Positions 36,414-45,180 of a DNA stretch of 64,000 nucleotides are shown one piece after another. A program made the translations under genes and the position numbers. A model generated the notes under the pieces. It was not told the origin of the DNA, ran no database searches, and saw only the letters and a program-made list of their open reading frames with translations. The stretch is from Streptomyces cellostaticus (GTDB lineage Bacteria > Actinomycetota > Actinomycetes > Streptomycetales > Streptomycetaceae), in NCBI RefSeq assembly GCF_023630175.1, contig NZ_JALLIN010000003.1:1-64000 (forward strand). The letters run 5' to 3'. The stretch's first letter is position 1. Each line of letters begins with the position of its first letter.

Positions 36414-37286
36414 GTGGCTCAGGAGAACGTGGCAGTGAACGGCAGCGGACGGCTCACCTCCCGGGAGATCGCCGACACTCTGCGGGAACGCATCCGCACC
36501 GGCGCCCTGAAGGCGGGGGAGCGCCTGCCCACCCAGGCCGAGCTGGCCCTGGAGTTCGGCGTGGAGCGCGGCGCCGTACGGCAGGCCCTGCGGGCGCTGG
36601 CGGACGACGGACTGCTCAGCGGTGTGAGCAAGGGCAGCCCCCCGCGCGTCGCCCAGCCGGCCCCCGCCCAGGACGAGCCCCAGCCGACCATGGTGGGCCT
36701 CGCCCCCCGGCTCACCGAGGCGTTCGCGGCGGCGCACGTCCGCATCGACGCCGTGTGCCTGACCGCGCAGAGCCTGATCCCGGCCCTCGGGGAGCCGCTC
36801 CGGCTGATCCACGAGGGCCGTATCCGGCCCGGCCGGATCGACGTGCGCGTCCTGCTGCCGTCCCGGGACATCAATCTGGCCTTCCCGGTCTCGGTCGACG
36901 CCCACGGCGACGACGACCCCGTGCACCGGCGCTGGCTGGAGATGCGCAACGCCCAGGGCCAGGTCCTGCGGTACAACCTGCGGGCCCTGCGCTCCACGCA
37001 CGACATCGACGTCCAGGTCACCTTCCGGGCCCTCCCCTTCACCCCGCCGGTCAAGCTGTACCTGCTCAACGGCGTGGAGGCGCTCTTCGCGCACTACATG
37101 GTCGCCCGCCGCGAGGAGCCCACCGACGCCGGCACGCTGGAGATGTACGACACGCTCGGATCCGAGTCCCTGCTCTTCTCCTTCGAGAAGCGGGCCGGTC
37201 AGCGGGACGCGGCATTCGTGGAGCAATCGCAGAAGTGGTTCGACGCCCTCTGGGAAACCATCACGACGGACCTGACACTCTCCTAG
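36414..37286 (+). CDS. devA: GntR-family regulator DevA
   Basis: 290 residues from GTG 36414 with TAGCGT 6 nt upstream. Winged helix at about 15-80 (GRLTSREIADTLRERIRTG), then the DevA-type effector domain with LLPSRDINLAFPVSVDAHGD and FTPPVKLYLLNGVEALF. It matches the DevA position: followed directly (TAGTG, 1-nt overlap) by the HAD gene devB. In S. coelicolor devA mutants are impaired in aerial development. Autoregulation through the AGTTGGC palindromes is likely. Confidence 0.92.
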   Translation: MAQENVAVNGSGRLTSREIADTLRERIRTGALKAGERLPTQAELALEFGVERGAVRQALRALADDGLLSGVSKGSPPRVAQPAPAQDEPQPTMVGLAPRLTEAFAAAHVRIDAVCLTAQSLIPALGEPLRLIHEGRIRPGRIDVRVLLPSRDINLAFPVSVDAHGDDDPVHRRWLEMRNAQGQVLRYNLRALRSTHDIDVQVTFRALPFTPPVKLYLLNGVEALFAHYMVARREEPTDAGTLEMYDTLGSESLLFSFEKRAGQRDAAFVEQSQKWFDALWETITTDLTLS

Positions 37287-38035
37287 TGACTTCTGATGCG
37301 ACGCGGACCGAACCGGGGACGGAAGAGACCGAGGGCGAGACCGAGGAGCTGCGCAATCTGATCAGACGCGCACGTGTCGTGCTGTGGGACTTCGACGGGC
37401 CGATCTGCCGGCTCTTCGCCGGGCACTCGGCGGAGCGCGTGGCGGCCGACCTGGCCCGGTGGCTGGAGAGCCGGGGTCTGCACGGCCTGCTCACGCAGGA
37501 GGAGCGGGAGTCCCTGGACCCGCACGTCGTCCTGCGTGCCGTGGACCGCCGGCACCCGGGCAGCGACCTGGTGGGTGAGCTGGAGGAGCGGCTCACCCAG
37601 GAGGAGCTGCGGGCCACCGGGTCCGCGATGCCCACCGCTTACGCCGATCCGCTGATCCGCACCTGGACGGCGGTCGGTTCGCGGCTCGCCATCACCACCA
37701 ACAACTCACCGCGCGTGGTGCGCGCATACCTGGCGGGACGTGGCCTGGTGGGCTGCTTCACCCCGCACATCTACGGGCGCAGCCAGGACCTCCACCACCT
37801 CAAACCGGATCCGCACTGCCTCAACCGGGCCCTGAGCGCGACCGGCGCGGCCCCCGGGGCCGCCCTGATGATCGGCGACACGCCCTCGGACCTGCTCGCC
37901 GCGAACAGCGCGGGGGTCCCCTTCCTCGGCTACGCCCGCAACGAGCGCAAGGAGAAGCTGCTGCGCGAGGCCGGCGCCACGCACACGGTGCGGTCGCTGC
38001 GGTCGGTGCTGAGGACGGTGCGGGCTCAGGCCTGA
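37286..38035 (+). CDS. devB: HAD hydrolase DevB
   Basis: 249 residues. GTG 37286 shares its G with the devA stop TAG, so translation is coupled. HAD motifs in order: DFDGPICRLF (nucleophile D), TTNNSP (motif II), HLKPDPHC (Lys, motif III), IGDTPSDLLAA (motif IV). It belongs to the phosphoglycolate-phosphatase-like group. Known as the operon partner of devA in S. coelicolor. Substrate unknown. Confidence 0.93.
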   Translation: MTSDATRTEPGTEETEGETEELRNLIRRARVVLWDFDGPICRLFAGHSAERVAADLARWLESRGLHGLLTQEERESLDPHVVLRAVDRRHPGSDLVGELEERLTQEELRATGSAMPTAYADPLIRTWTAVGSRLAITTNNSPRVVRAYLAGRGLVGCFTPHIYGRSQDLHHLKPDPHCLNRALSATGAAPGAALMIGDTPSDLLAANSAGVPFLGYARNERKEKLLREAGATHTVRSLRSVLRTVRAQA

Positions 38036-38208
38036 GCCATGAGCAGGGTGAAGACCACCGCGGCCCCGACCGCCAGGCCCGCCCGGCGCGCCCGTACGCC
38101 CACCGCCACGGCGGTCAGCAGCAGCACACCGATGACGCCGAGCCTGGTCTGCGCCTGCGCACCGAGAAAGAGTTCCAGAACCGCTCTGACGATCTGCAGC
38201 AGGAGCAT
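38026..38208 (-). CDS. Small two-helix membrane protein (60 aa), second copy of the dev-type gene
   Basis: ATG 38208 follows a G-rich site. Helices around VRAVLELFLGA and GVIGVLLLTAVAVGVRARR, with a hydrophobic C-terminus. Overlaps the devB end by 10 bp (convergent) and is divergent from the third GntR gene, the same arrangement as the 62-aa gene beside devA. The two proteins align only loosely by design. Function unknown. Confidence 0.7.
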   Translation of the reverse strand: MLLLQIVRAVLELFLGAQAQTRLGVIGVLLLTAVAVGVRARRAGLAVGAAVVFTLLMAQA

Positions 38209-38381
38209 GGCCCCCCACCTTCCGTCCGCTTCCGGTGTCCGCCCAGTCGTCGGTCCAATTGGCCTGCTGGACTGACACTGGTCTGCCCGATCCGGCTGAT
38301 CGCGTAACCAACCAACAGAAATACAAGGCCAGTTGATCGCGGGGCGGTTTGCCAGTGGACGGAAAGCGGTACGTTCCTGTC

Positions 38382-39257
38382 GTGGACGGGCACCAGACCA
38401 GTGACGGCGGCCGGGGCAGGAAGTTCCAGCGTGTCGCCGGGGAACTGCGTTCCCGGATGACCGACGGTACGTACCGGCTGCGCTCCTTCCTGCCGTCGGA
38501 GCGCGATCTCGCGGAGGAGCTCGCGGTCTCCCGGGACACGGTCCAGCGGGCCCTGCGCGAGCTGGCCGACGAAGGCTGGATCGCGTCCCGCCAGGGCAGC
38601 GGCTGGCGCGTGGTGAAGACGCAGCGCATCCAGTCCGCGACGCCCGGGGCCACCCGGTCCGGCCGGGGTGCGACCCTGGGCCCGCTCATCAGTGAGGCCT
38701 TCGAGCGCCCCGAAGTGACCCTCGACGTCTACACGTTGACGTCCGAGTCGCTCGACGCCCACATCCGCCTCCAGGTGGAGCGCATCCGTGCGGGAAGCAT
38801 CCGGCCCGAGCGCATCGAGCTGCGCGTGCTGCTGCCCTCCGAGTCGCTGGTCATGCCCTATCCGCGGAACATGGACGACCGGACGGACGACCGCCCCCGC
38901 GAGCGCCTCTGGGCCATCAGCCGGCACCACACGCAGTCCCTGCGGAACAAGCTGAGGGAACTGGTGACGGAGGAACTGGTCGGGCATGTCGACCTCCTGA
39001 TCCGTCGCGCTCCGCTGGTTCCCGCCTTCAAGCTGTACCTGCTCAACGGCGTCGAGGCCCTGCACGGCATGTACGAGGTGACCGACCGCTCGATGGAACT
39101 GGACAACGGGGAGGTGATCACCGCCCTCGACGTGCTCGGGCTGGGCGCGACCCTGACCCACCACGTGAAGGACGGAAACCCGGACTCGCCGGGATCGGTC
39201 TTCGTCGACAGCATGCAGACGTGGTTCGACTCGGTCTGGAATCGTCTGGGCGAATAG
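38382..39257 (+). CDS. Third GntR-family regulator, DevA-like
   Basis: 291 residues from GTG 38382, with TACGTT 6 nt before; the frame also opens at 38349. The winged helix is VAGELRSRMTDGTYRLRSFLPSERDLAEEL (partly quoted), and the C-terminal domain shares LLPSESLVMPYP, PAFKLYLLNGVEAL and a final FVDSMQTWFDSVWNRLG with DevE/DevA. It is more diverged from them than they are from each other. No HAD gene follows. Probably a third product of the same expansion. Confidence 0.9.
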   Translation: MDGHQTSDGGRGRKFQRVAGELRSRMTDGTYRLRSFLPSERDLAEELAVSRDTVQRALRELADEGWIASRQGSGWRVVKTQRIQSATPGATRSGRGATLGPLISEAFERPEVTLDVYTLTSESLDAHIRLQVERIRAGSIRPERIELRVLLPSESLVMPYPRNMDDRTDDRPRERLWAISRHHTQSLRNKLRELVTEELVGHVDLLIRRAPLVPAFKLYLLNGVEALHGMYEVTDRSMELDNGEVITALDVLGLGATLTHHVKDGNPDSPGSVFVDSMQTWFDSVWNRLGE

Positions 39258-39363
39258 CGCGTGGCGCGCCGGACGGCGGTCGCGGTGCGCTAGCATTCCC
39301 GCACCGCTGAGCCGGTCGGCCCGTTCCCCGCGTATGAAGTCGGTGGACCGGCATGCCCGGCGA

Positions 39364-39412
39364 TCGGCCTCGAAGCCCGGCAGACCACCCGATGTGATTA
39401 CTTCGAGGCCGA
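39364..39412. repeat. 12-bp inverted repeat, 25-nt loop
   Basis: TCGGCCTCGAAG (39364-39375) pairs perfectly with CTTCGAGGCCGA (39401-39412). It lies in a 233-bp gene-free gap between the third GntR gene and the two-domain kinase. It could be a terminator or an operator. Confidence 0.6.
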
Positions 39413-39490
39413 CTCCGGTCGTGCCTGGAATCACCTGCACCTAATGTTCGGCTTATCTTCCCCTCTCGCACGAATCACCCGGAGCGGCCA

Positions 39491-41668
39491 GTGGGCGCAC
39501 CCTCTCTTCCCCGTCGGCACCCCGGGGAACGCGCCTGGCCGGGCGCCATCAGCGCGTTCGTGCGCGGCGCCGCCGAACGGGGCGTGGCGAGCGGCGGCCA
39601 CCACAACCGGAACTACGTGCTGCCCGTCACCGAGGACGTGCGGCACCTGCTGGGGCGCGACCCGGGCACGTCGGTGACCGTGCGGGTCCGCCGAGGCGAC
39701 GCGCTGCCCGTGGTGATCAGGACCTGGGAGGACGAGTCGGCGATCCTGGACGCCATCAAGGGCGTTCTGACGCACGTTCCGGAGTGCCTGGCCAAGGGCG
39801 ACGGCTACGCGATCCACAGCTACGTCGAGGGTGTGCCGCTGTCCAGCGTGTGCGAGAACGGCAGACCGGTCGACGCCCTTCTCGTCAAGGCGCTTGCCGG
39901 GCTGCTCGCCCAGATGGCCCAGGTGCGCAGGGAGGCGCTGCCGCCCCTGCCCGCCGTCTGGCCGCGCAACGACAAGGACAGCCAGGGGTTCCTGCGGACG
40001 CTCGCCCATCTGGCGGACCGGCAGGTCAGGTGGGCCAACTGGTCCCGGTTCGGCGGGCTGTTCGCGGCGCTCGGCATCCCGGAGGACGCCCTGACGCGGT
40101 TCGCCGAGAAGGTCCCGGTCATGGCCCGGCGGCCCTACAGCCTGCTCCACGCCGATCTGCACCGCGACAACCTGATCATGTCCTACGGCGGTGGCCCGCC
40201 CCTGATCTGCGTCGACTTCGAGCTGGCGACCTACGGCGACCCCCTGCACGACCTGGCGACCCACCTGGTCCGCATGCGGTATCCGTCGCACCAGTGGAGC
40301 GAGGTGATCGATGCCTGGGCGGACGCCATGCGGCTCATCCGCCCCGCTGCCGTCAACGGGCTCGCCAAGGACCTGCGGCACTACATCGCCTTCGAGCGGG
40401 CCCAGTCCGTCTACCCGGATGTGATGCGGGCGGCCGACTCCCTGCACGCGCCGCCCGACCAGAAGAGCCTGGACGGCGCGACCGCGGCGGTGCGGCGCGC
40501 CCTGGAAGCGGCCGCCGGCCCGCTCGGGCTCCGCAGCCTGCCGGACGAGGGCGAGATCGAGCGGATCCTCTTCCGCTGGCGCGGCGCCAGGGACGACGGC
40601 CTCGGCCCGTCCGCCAGGATCAGGGACTGGCACCAGGACCAGCGGGTCCCGGAACACCCCGACTTCCCCCACTCCGCGGTGCGCCAGGCCCTGTCCGCGG
40701 AGGGCGCCACACCCGCCAGCCGTGTCTTCAAGGGGACCGGGCACCTCAATTCGGTGGTGCGGATCCCCGGCATCGGCTTCCCCGTCGTGGTCCGGCGCAA
40801 GGTGGCCAACGTCTGCCGCAGGGAACGCGGCTTCCTGAGCGAGCACGCCGTGCTCAGGGCCATCGAGCTCTCGCGCGTGGGCGTGGCGGCCCCGAAGCTG
40901 CTGGCCCTGGGGACCGGTTACCAGGGCGAGCAGTTCGCCGTCCACACCTACGAGGGGCCGGCGGACGGAGAAGACCCACCCGACCACCCCGTGCACGGTC
41001 TGCTCCCGCACGAGGCGGACCGGCTGGTGGACCAGCTCCACGCCCTGACCCGCGTGGGCTACAAGGAGCTCGACCCGGCGGCCGGCGAGGGGGACTTCTA
41101 CGGCTGGCTGAGCGAGCAGCTCGTCCTGCTGGTGGAGGAGCTGCCGAAGGAGTCCCAGCAACTGGCGCGGCTGTTCGGGCTGCCCGACGCCGCCCGGCTC
41201 CGCCAGATCCTGTCCCGGCACGTCGTCAGCCGCCGGGAGCCGGCCCTGCTGCACGGCGACCTGAACCCCTGGAACCTGGTGCGTCGCGGCGACCGGCACG
41301 CGCTGACCATCATCGACTGGGAGATGGCGGTGGTGGGCGACCCGCTCTACGACCTGGTCAGGCACATGCACCTCACTCCGACCCGTCCGGAGATCCGGGA
41401 CCGCATGTTCCGGCGCTGGCAGAAGCTGCTCGCCCCCGGTCACACCGTCGACTGGCAACAGGACTGGCGGGTCTACCGCTGGATCGAGATCGTGCGGTCG
41501 GCCTACGTGGACCTCGACCGCCTGGTGACCGGCGCCAGCCTGGACGCCCCCAACGTCCGGCGGGCCGTGGACTCGTACGCCATGACCCTGGCCGCCGCGA
41601 CCGCCTCGCTCGGCCTGCCCACGCGCCGTCTGTCCGCGAACCCCCATCTCGCCCGTGCTCTGGTGTGA
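39491..41668 (+). CDS. Two-domain APH-fold kinase
   Basis: 725 residues, twice the normal APH length. Two complete phosphotransferase catalytic centres: LLHADLHRDN with CVDFELATYGDP (about 217-260), and LLHGDLNPWN with IIDWEMAVVGDP (about 588-625), each with the Brenner HxDxxxxN motif and an acidic Mg residue. GTG 39491 follows GGAG at 6 nt. N-lobes precede both. Relatives phosphorylate aminoglycosides, choline or thiamine; no substrate can be read. Codon use is normal for the region, so it is not an obvious recent import. Confidence 0.9.
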   Translation: MGAPSLPRRHPGERAWPGAISAFVRGAAERGVASGGHHNRNYVLPVTEDVRHLLGRDPGTSVTVRVRRGDALPVVIRTWEDESAILDAIKGVLTHVPECLAKGDGYAIHSYVEGVPLSSVCENGRPVDALLVKALAGLLAQMAQVRREALPPLPAVWPRNDKDSQGFLRTLAHLADRQVRWANWSRFGGLFAALGIPEDALTRFAEKVPVMARRPYSLLHADLHRDNLIMSYGGGPPLICVDFELATYGDPLHDLATHLVRMRYPSHQWSEVIDAWADAMRLIRPAAVNGLAKDLRHYIAFERAQSVYPDVMRAADSLHAPPDQKSLDGATAAVRRALEAAAGPLGLRSLPDEGEIERILFRWRGARDDGLGPSARIRDWHQDQRVPEHPDFPHSAVRQALSAEGATPASRVFKGTGHLNSVVRIPGIGFPVVVRRKVANVCRRERGFLSEHAVLRAIELSRVGVAAPKLLALGTGYQGEQFAVHTYEGPADGEDPPDHPVHGLLPHEADRLVDQLHALTRVGYKELDPAAGEGDFYGWLSEQLVLLVEELPKESQQLARLFGLPDAARLRQILSRHVVSRREPALLHGDLNPWNLVRRGDRHALTIIDWEMAVVGDPLYDLVRHMHLTPTRPEIRDRMFRRWQKLLAPGHTVDWQQDWRVYRWIEIVRSAYVDLDRLVTGASLDAPNVRRAVDSYAMTLAAATASLGLPTRRLSANPHLARALV

Positions 41669-41865
41669 GCCCGCGGGGGCCGGGACCCGGTGCCGCGGCG
41701 GCCGGGGTTCGCCGGCCCGCGGCGTCCGGCGCGGCGCGGCGCCGCGCCGTCGCATCGCCCGAGTGGGTCCCGTACGCGGGCGAAGCTCCGCCGTGCGACG
41801 CACCGCACCGGACGCCGCGAGCTTTCCGGCAGACCTTCCCGGGGAGAGCCCTTAGGCTCCCTCCC

Positions 41866-42486
41866 ATGGCAGAGATGGGCCTGCGCGAGCGCAAGAAGCG
41901 GCAGATGTACCAGGACGTGTCGGACACCGCCGTGCGGCTGTTCCTGGAGCGGGGTTTCGACGCCGTGTCCGTCGCGGAGGTGGCCGCCGCGGCCGGGATC
42001 TCCAAGCCCACCCTCTTCCGGTACTTCCCGGCCAAGGAGGACCTGGTCCTGCACCGGATCGCGGACCACGAGACGGAGGCCGCGCGGGTGGTGGCGGGAG
42101 CCGCGGAGCCGCTGGAGGCGCTGCGCCGAGACTTCCTCGACGGGCTGGAGCGGTGCGATCCGGTCACCGGTCTCAACGACCACCCCGCGGTGCTCGCCTT
42201 CCACCGGCTGCTGTACGGCACTCCCGCCCTGGCGGCGCGGGTGTACGGCTATCTGGAGCGGTCGGAGGCCGCGCTCGCCGAGGCGCTCGGCGGCGGGCTG
42301 GACGCGCGGCTCGCCGCGGGCCAGATCACCGCGGTGCGCCGGATCCTCGCCCTGGAGAACTGGCGGCGGATCGCGGCGGGGGAGGGCGTGGAGCAGGTCC
42401 GGCCGGACGCGGTGCGGGCCGCCGAGCGGGCCTTCGACCGGCTGGCCGCGGGACTTCCCGACCTCCATAGTGATGAGACTCGGTAA
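41866..42486 (+). CDS. TetR-family regulator
   Basis: 206 residues. Helix-turn-helix ISKPTLFRYFPAKEDLVLHR follows helix 1 (TAVRLFLERGFDAVSVAEVA). ATG 41866 is 7 nt after TAGGCT (41853-41858): leaderless. It ends 40 bp before helD with a 13-bp palindrome between, suggesting that it represses helD. Ligand unknown. Confidence 0.92.
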   Translation: MAEMGLRERKKRQMYQDVSDTAVRLFLERGFDAVSVAEVAAAAGISKPTLFRYFPAKEDLVLHRIADHETEAARVVAGAAEPLEALRRDFLDGLERCDPVTGLNDHPAVLAFHRLLYGTPALAARVYGYLERSEAALAEALGGGLDARLAAGQITAVRRILALENWRRIAAGEGVEQVRPDAVRAAERAFDRLAAGLPDLHSDETR

Positions 42487-42491
42487 TAAAT

Positions 42492-42504
42492 GTAACTCGG
42501 TTAC
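42492..42504 (+). promoter_or_regulatory. GTAAC-TCG-GTTAC palindrome before helD
   Basis: Perfect inverted repeat of 13 bp, extended loosely to 42489-42507. It overlaps the -35 region of the helD -10 TACGGT (42515-42520). Probable operator for the adjacent TetR protein. Confidence 0.6.
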
Positions 42505-42526
42505 GTTTTTCGGGTACGGTGGGGCC

Positions 42527-44557
42527 ATGAGGTCATCCCGGCGCACCCTCGACGACACCCTGCACACCGAGCGCGCCCACCACGACACCTGCCGCGCCGC
42601 CCTCGCCGCCATGGTCGACGGTGCCGCCGCACAGGTCGTCACCGGTGAGGACGTCTCCGCCTCCGGTGCCGACGCCGAGGTGCTCGGGTACCGGCTGCGC
42701 AGCCGGGCCAAGGCGCTGCGCGAACTGCCCGAGGGCCCGCTGTTCTTCGGCAGGCTCGACTTCGCCGCCGACGATCCCGGGCACGGCGGGCAGAACTACC
42801 ACGTCGGCCGCCTCCGGATCACCGAGGACCCGGCCGCCCCGCCCCTCGTCGTGGACTGGCGGGCCCCCGTCTCCCGCGCCTTCTACCAGGCGAGTGCCGG
42901 CGAGCCGCAGGGCGTCGAGGTCCGCCGCCGGTTCGGCTGGGCGGCGGGCGGCCGGGGCGACAGCGCCGACCTCACCGGCTTCGAGGACGAGCACCTCGGC
43001 CGGGGCGAGTCCCGGATCAGCGACATCGTCGCCGCCGAGATCGAGCGCCCCCGGGTGGGCCCCATGCGGGACATCGCCGCCACCATCCAGCCCGAGCAGG
43101 ACGATCTGGTACGCGGCGACCTCACCGACTCCGTCTGCGTCCAGGGCGCCCCCGGCACCGGCAAGACGGCCGTCGGACTGCACCGCGCCGCCTATCTGCT
43201 CTACACCCATCCCAGGCGCGTCCAGCAGGCCGGAATGCTGATCCTCGGCCCCAACCGCACCTTCCTCTCCTACATCGCCGAGGTGCTGCCCGCCCTCGGG
43301 GAGAGCGGCGTGCGCCAGGCCACGCTGCTCGACGAGATCGCCCGCCACCCCGTGACCGGCGCCGACCCCGCCCGCGCGGCCGCCCTCAAACACGACGCCC
43401 GCATGGCCGAGGTGCTGCGCCGCGCCCTGTACGCGCGCGTGTCCACCGACGGTGTCGCCGACCTGGCCGTACCGGACGGCTCCTACCGGTGGCGGGTGTC
43501 CGCCGCGCGGCTGGCCGGCATCGTCGAGGAGGTGCGCGCCGAGCGGCAGCCGTACGCGGTCGGCCGCGAGCGGGTACGGGCCCGGGTGGTGCGCCGCTTG
43601 CTGGAGCAGGCCGAACGGCGCTCCGGGCCGCCTCCCCGTGCCTGGGTGCGCCGCATCGAGCGGGCGCGGGCGATCACCGCCCGGCTGGACACCGTATGGC
43701 CGAAGGCGCGGCCCGAGGAGGTCCTCGCCGCGCTGCTCACCGACCGCGCGGTGCTGGCCCGGGCCGCCGAGGGGCTCCTCGCCCCGGATGAGCAGGAGGC
43801 GCTGCTGTGGGCCCGCCCGCCCCGCTCGCACCGGTCCGCCCGCTGGTCGGCCGCCGATCTCGTCCTGCTCGACGAGATCGCGGGGCTGATCGAGCACCCC
43901 GGGGGGTACGGGCACATCGTCGTCGACGAGGCGCAGGATCTCTCGCCGATGGAGTGCCGGGCCGTCGCCCGGCGGGCCGAGTACGGGTCGCTCACGGTAC
44001 TCGGCGACCTGGCCCAGGGCACCACCCCGTGGGCGGCCCGCGACTGGCGCGTACAACTGCGCCACCTGGGCAAACCGGACGCGGCCGTGGTGCCCCTGAC
44101 CACCGGGTTCCGGGTGCCCGCGGCGGTGGTCGAGCTGGCCAACCGGCTGCTGGCCCGGCTGGACGTGCCGGTACCGGCCGCGACCTCCCTGCGGACGGAC
44201 GGAGAGCTGACCGTACGGCCCACCGACGACGTGCCCGGCACCACCGTGACCGCCGTGCGCGCGGCGCTCGCCCGGGAGGGCTCGGTCGCGGTCGTCGCGG
44301 CGGACGCGGACCTGGCCCGCGTCCGGGACGCGCTGACCGATGCGGGCATCGGGACGGCCGGCCCGGGGGAACTCGGCGCCCGGGTCGCCGTGGTGCCCGC
44401 GAACCTGGTCAAGGGACTGGAGTACGACCACGTCGTCGCCGTGGAGCCGGCCGCCGTCGCGGAGGCGGAGGCGCGGGGCGCGAACCGGCTGTACGTGGTG
44501 CTGACCCGGGCGGTCTCCCGGCTGGACGTCGTACACACCCGGCCACTGCCCTTCTAG
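42527..44557 (+). CDS. helD: HelD/HelR-like SF1 helicase acting on RNA polymerase
   Basis: 676 residues. N-terminal coiled arm, then Walker A GAPGTGKTAVGLHR (about 206), Walker B IVVDEAQDLSPME, SF1 motif VI LYVVLTRAVSRLDVVH. HelD proteins pry stalled RNA polymerase off DNA; one actinobacterial branch (HelR) confers rifamycin tolerance. ATG 42527 is 6 nt after TACGGT, a leaderless start. Whether this is the HelR type cannot be decided here, since I see no rifamycin-associated element. Confidence 0.9.
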   Translation: MRSSRRTLDDTLHTERAHHDTCRAALAAMVDGAAAQVVTGEDVSASGADAEVLGYRLRSRAKALRELPEGPLFFGRLDFAADDPGHGGQNYHVGRLRITEDPAAPPLVVDWRAPVSRAFYQASAGEPQGVEVRRRFGWAAGGRGDSADLTGFEDEHLGRGESRISDIVAAEIERPRVGPMRDIAATIQPEQDDLVRGDLTDSVCVQGAPGTGKTAVGLHRAAYLLYTHPRRVQQAGMLILGPNRTFLSYIAEVLPALGESGVRQATLLDEIARHPVTGADPARAAALKHDARMAEVLRRALYARVSTDGVADLAVPDGSYRWRVSAARLAGIVEEVRAERQPYAVGRERVRARVVRRLLEQAERRSGPPPRAWVRRIERARAITARLDTVWPKARPEEVLAALLTDRAVLARAAEGLLAPDEQEALLWARPPRSHRSARWSAADLVLLDEIAGLIEHPGGYGHIVVDEAQDLSPMECRAVARRAEYGSLTVLGDLAQGTTPWAARDWRVQLRHLGKPDAAVVPLTTGFRVPAAVVELANRLLARLDVPVPAATSLRTDGELTVRPTDDVPGTTVTAVRAALAREGSVAVVAADADLARVRDALTDAGIGTAGPGELGARVAVVPANLVKGLEYDHVVAVEPAAVAEAEARGANRLYVVLTRAVSRLDVVHTRPLPF

Positions 44558-44667
44558 GGTCTTTCGCGAAGGTTCCGCCCGCCGCCGGACGGGCGGCGGG
44601 ACTCTCGCGACAGGCCCGGGTGCCGCGGCTTTCGGCCGGTGCCCGACCAGGGGCATCCTGAACGGTG

Positions 44668-45180
44668 ATGCTGCTCTTCCTCGACGTCGACGGACCGCTC
44701 ATCCCGTTCGGGGCGGACCGGGCCTATCCGGTGTACGACCGCGGCCCCGCCGGGCCGCCGGCCGCGGGCGGCCATCCGCTGCTGCACCGCGTCGACCCGG
44801 CGCTCGGCGCGCGGCTGGACGGGCTCGGCTGCGAACTGGTGTGGGCGACGACCTGGATGGACGACGCCAACGCGTGCCTGGCGCCCTGGCTCGGGCTGCC
44901 GGCGCTGCCGGTCGTGCGGTGGCCGGACGAGGACGAACCGCCCGGCCTGCCGCACTGGAAGACCCGCCCGCTGGTCGACTGGGCGGCCGGCCGGTCCTTC
45001 GTCTGGCTCGACGACGAGCTGACCGAGGCCGACCGCGCCTGGGTCGCGGTCCACCATCCCGCGCCCGCCCTCCTGCACCGGGTCGACCACCGGTACGGCC
45101 TGACCGACGCCGACTTCACCACCGTGACGGAGTGGCTGCGGCTGTCGGCCGCACCGCTCAGCCGGCCGCGGCGTCGGTGA
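44668..45180 (+). CDS. HAD-like small hydrolase domain protein
   Basis: 170 residues beginning MLLFLDVDGPLIPFGADR (HAD motif I DVDGPL), with a Thr/Ser motif II (VWATTWMDDAN), Lys-less middle and acidic motif IV (FVWLDDELTEADR). The small cap-less form seen in streptomycete HAD domain proteins of unknown substrate. Overlaps the end of the APH gene by 23 bp (convergent). Confidence 0.85.
   Translation: MLLFLDVDGPLIPFGADRAYPVYDRGPAGPPAAGGHPLLHRVDPALGARLDGLGCELVWATTWMDDANACLAPWLGLPALPVVRWPDEDEPPGLPHWKTRPLVDWAAGRSFVWLDDELTEADRAWVAVHHPAPALLHRVDHRYGLTDADFTTVTEWLRLSAAPLSRPRRR

Noticed and set aside
39290..39430. tRNA gene
   Set aside because: A GC-rich stretch with an inverted repeat was tested for cloverleaf arms; no acceptor/anticodon pairing fits.
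42487..42526. Rifamycin-associated element before helD
   Set aside because: The intergenic sequence has only GTAACTCGGTTAC; the long GGGGCTTGC-type repeat of the known element is absent.
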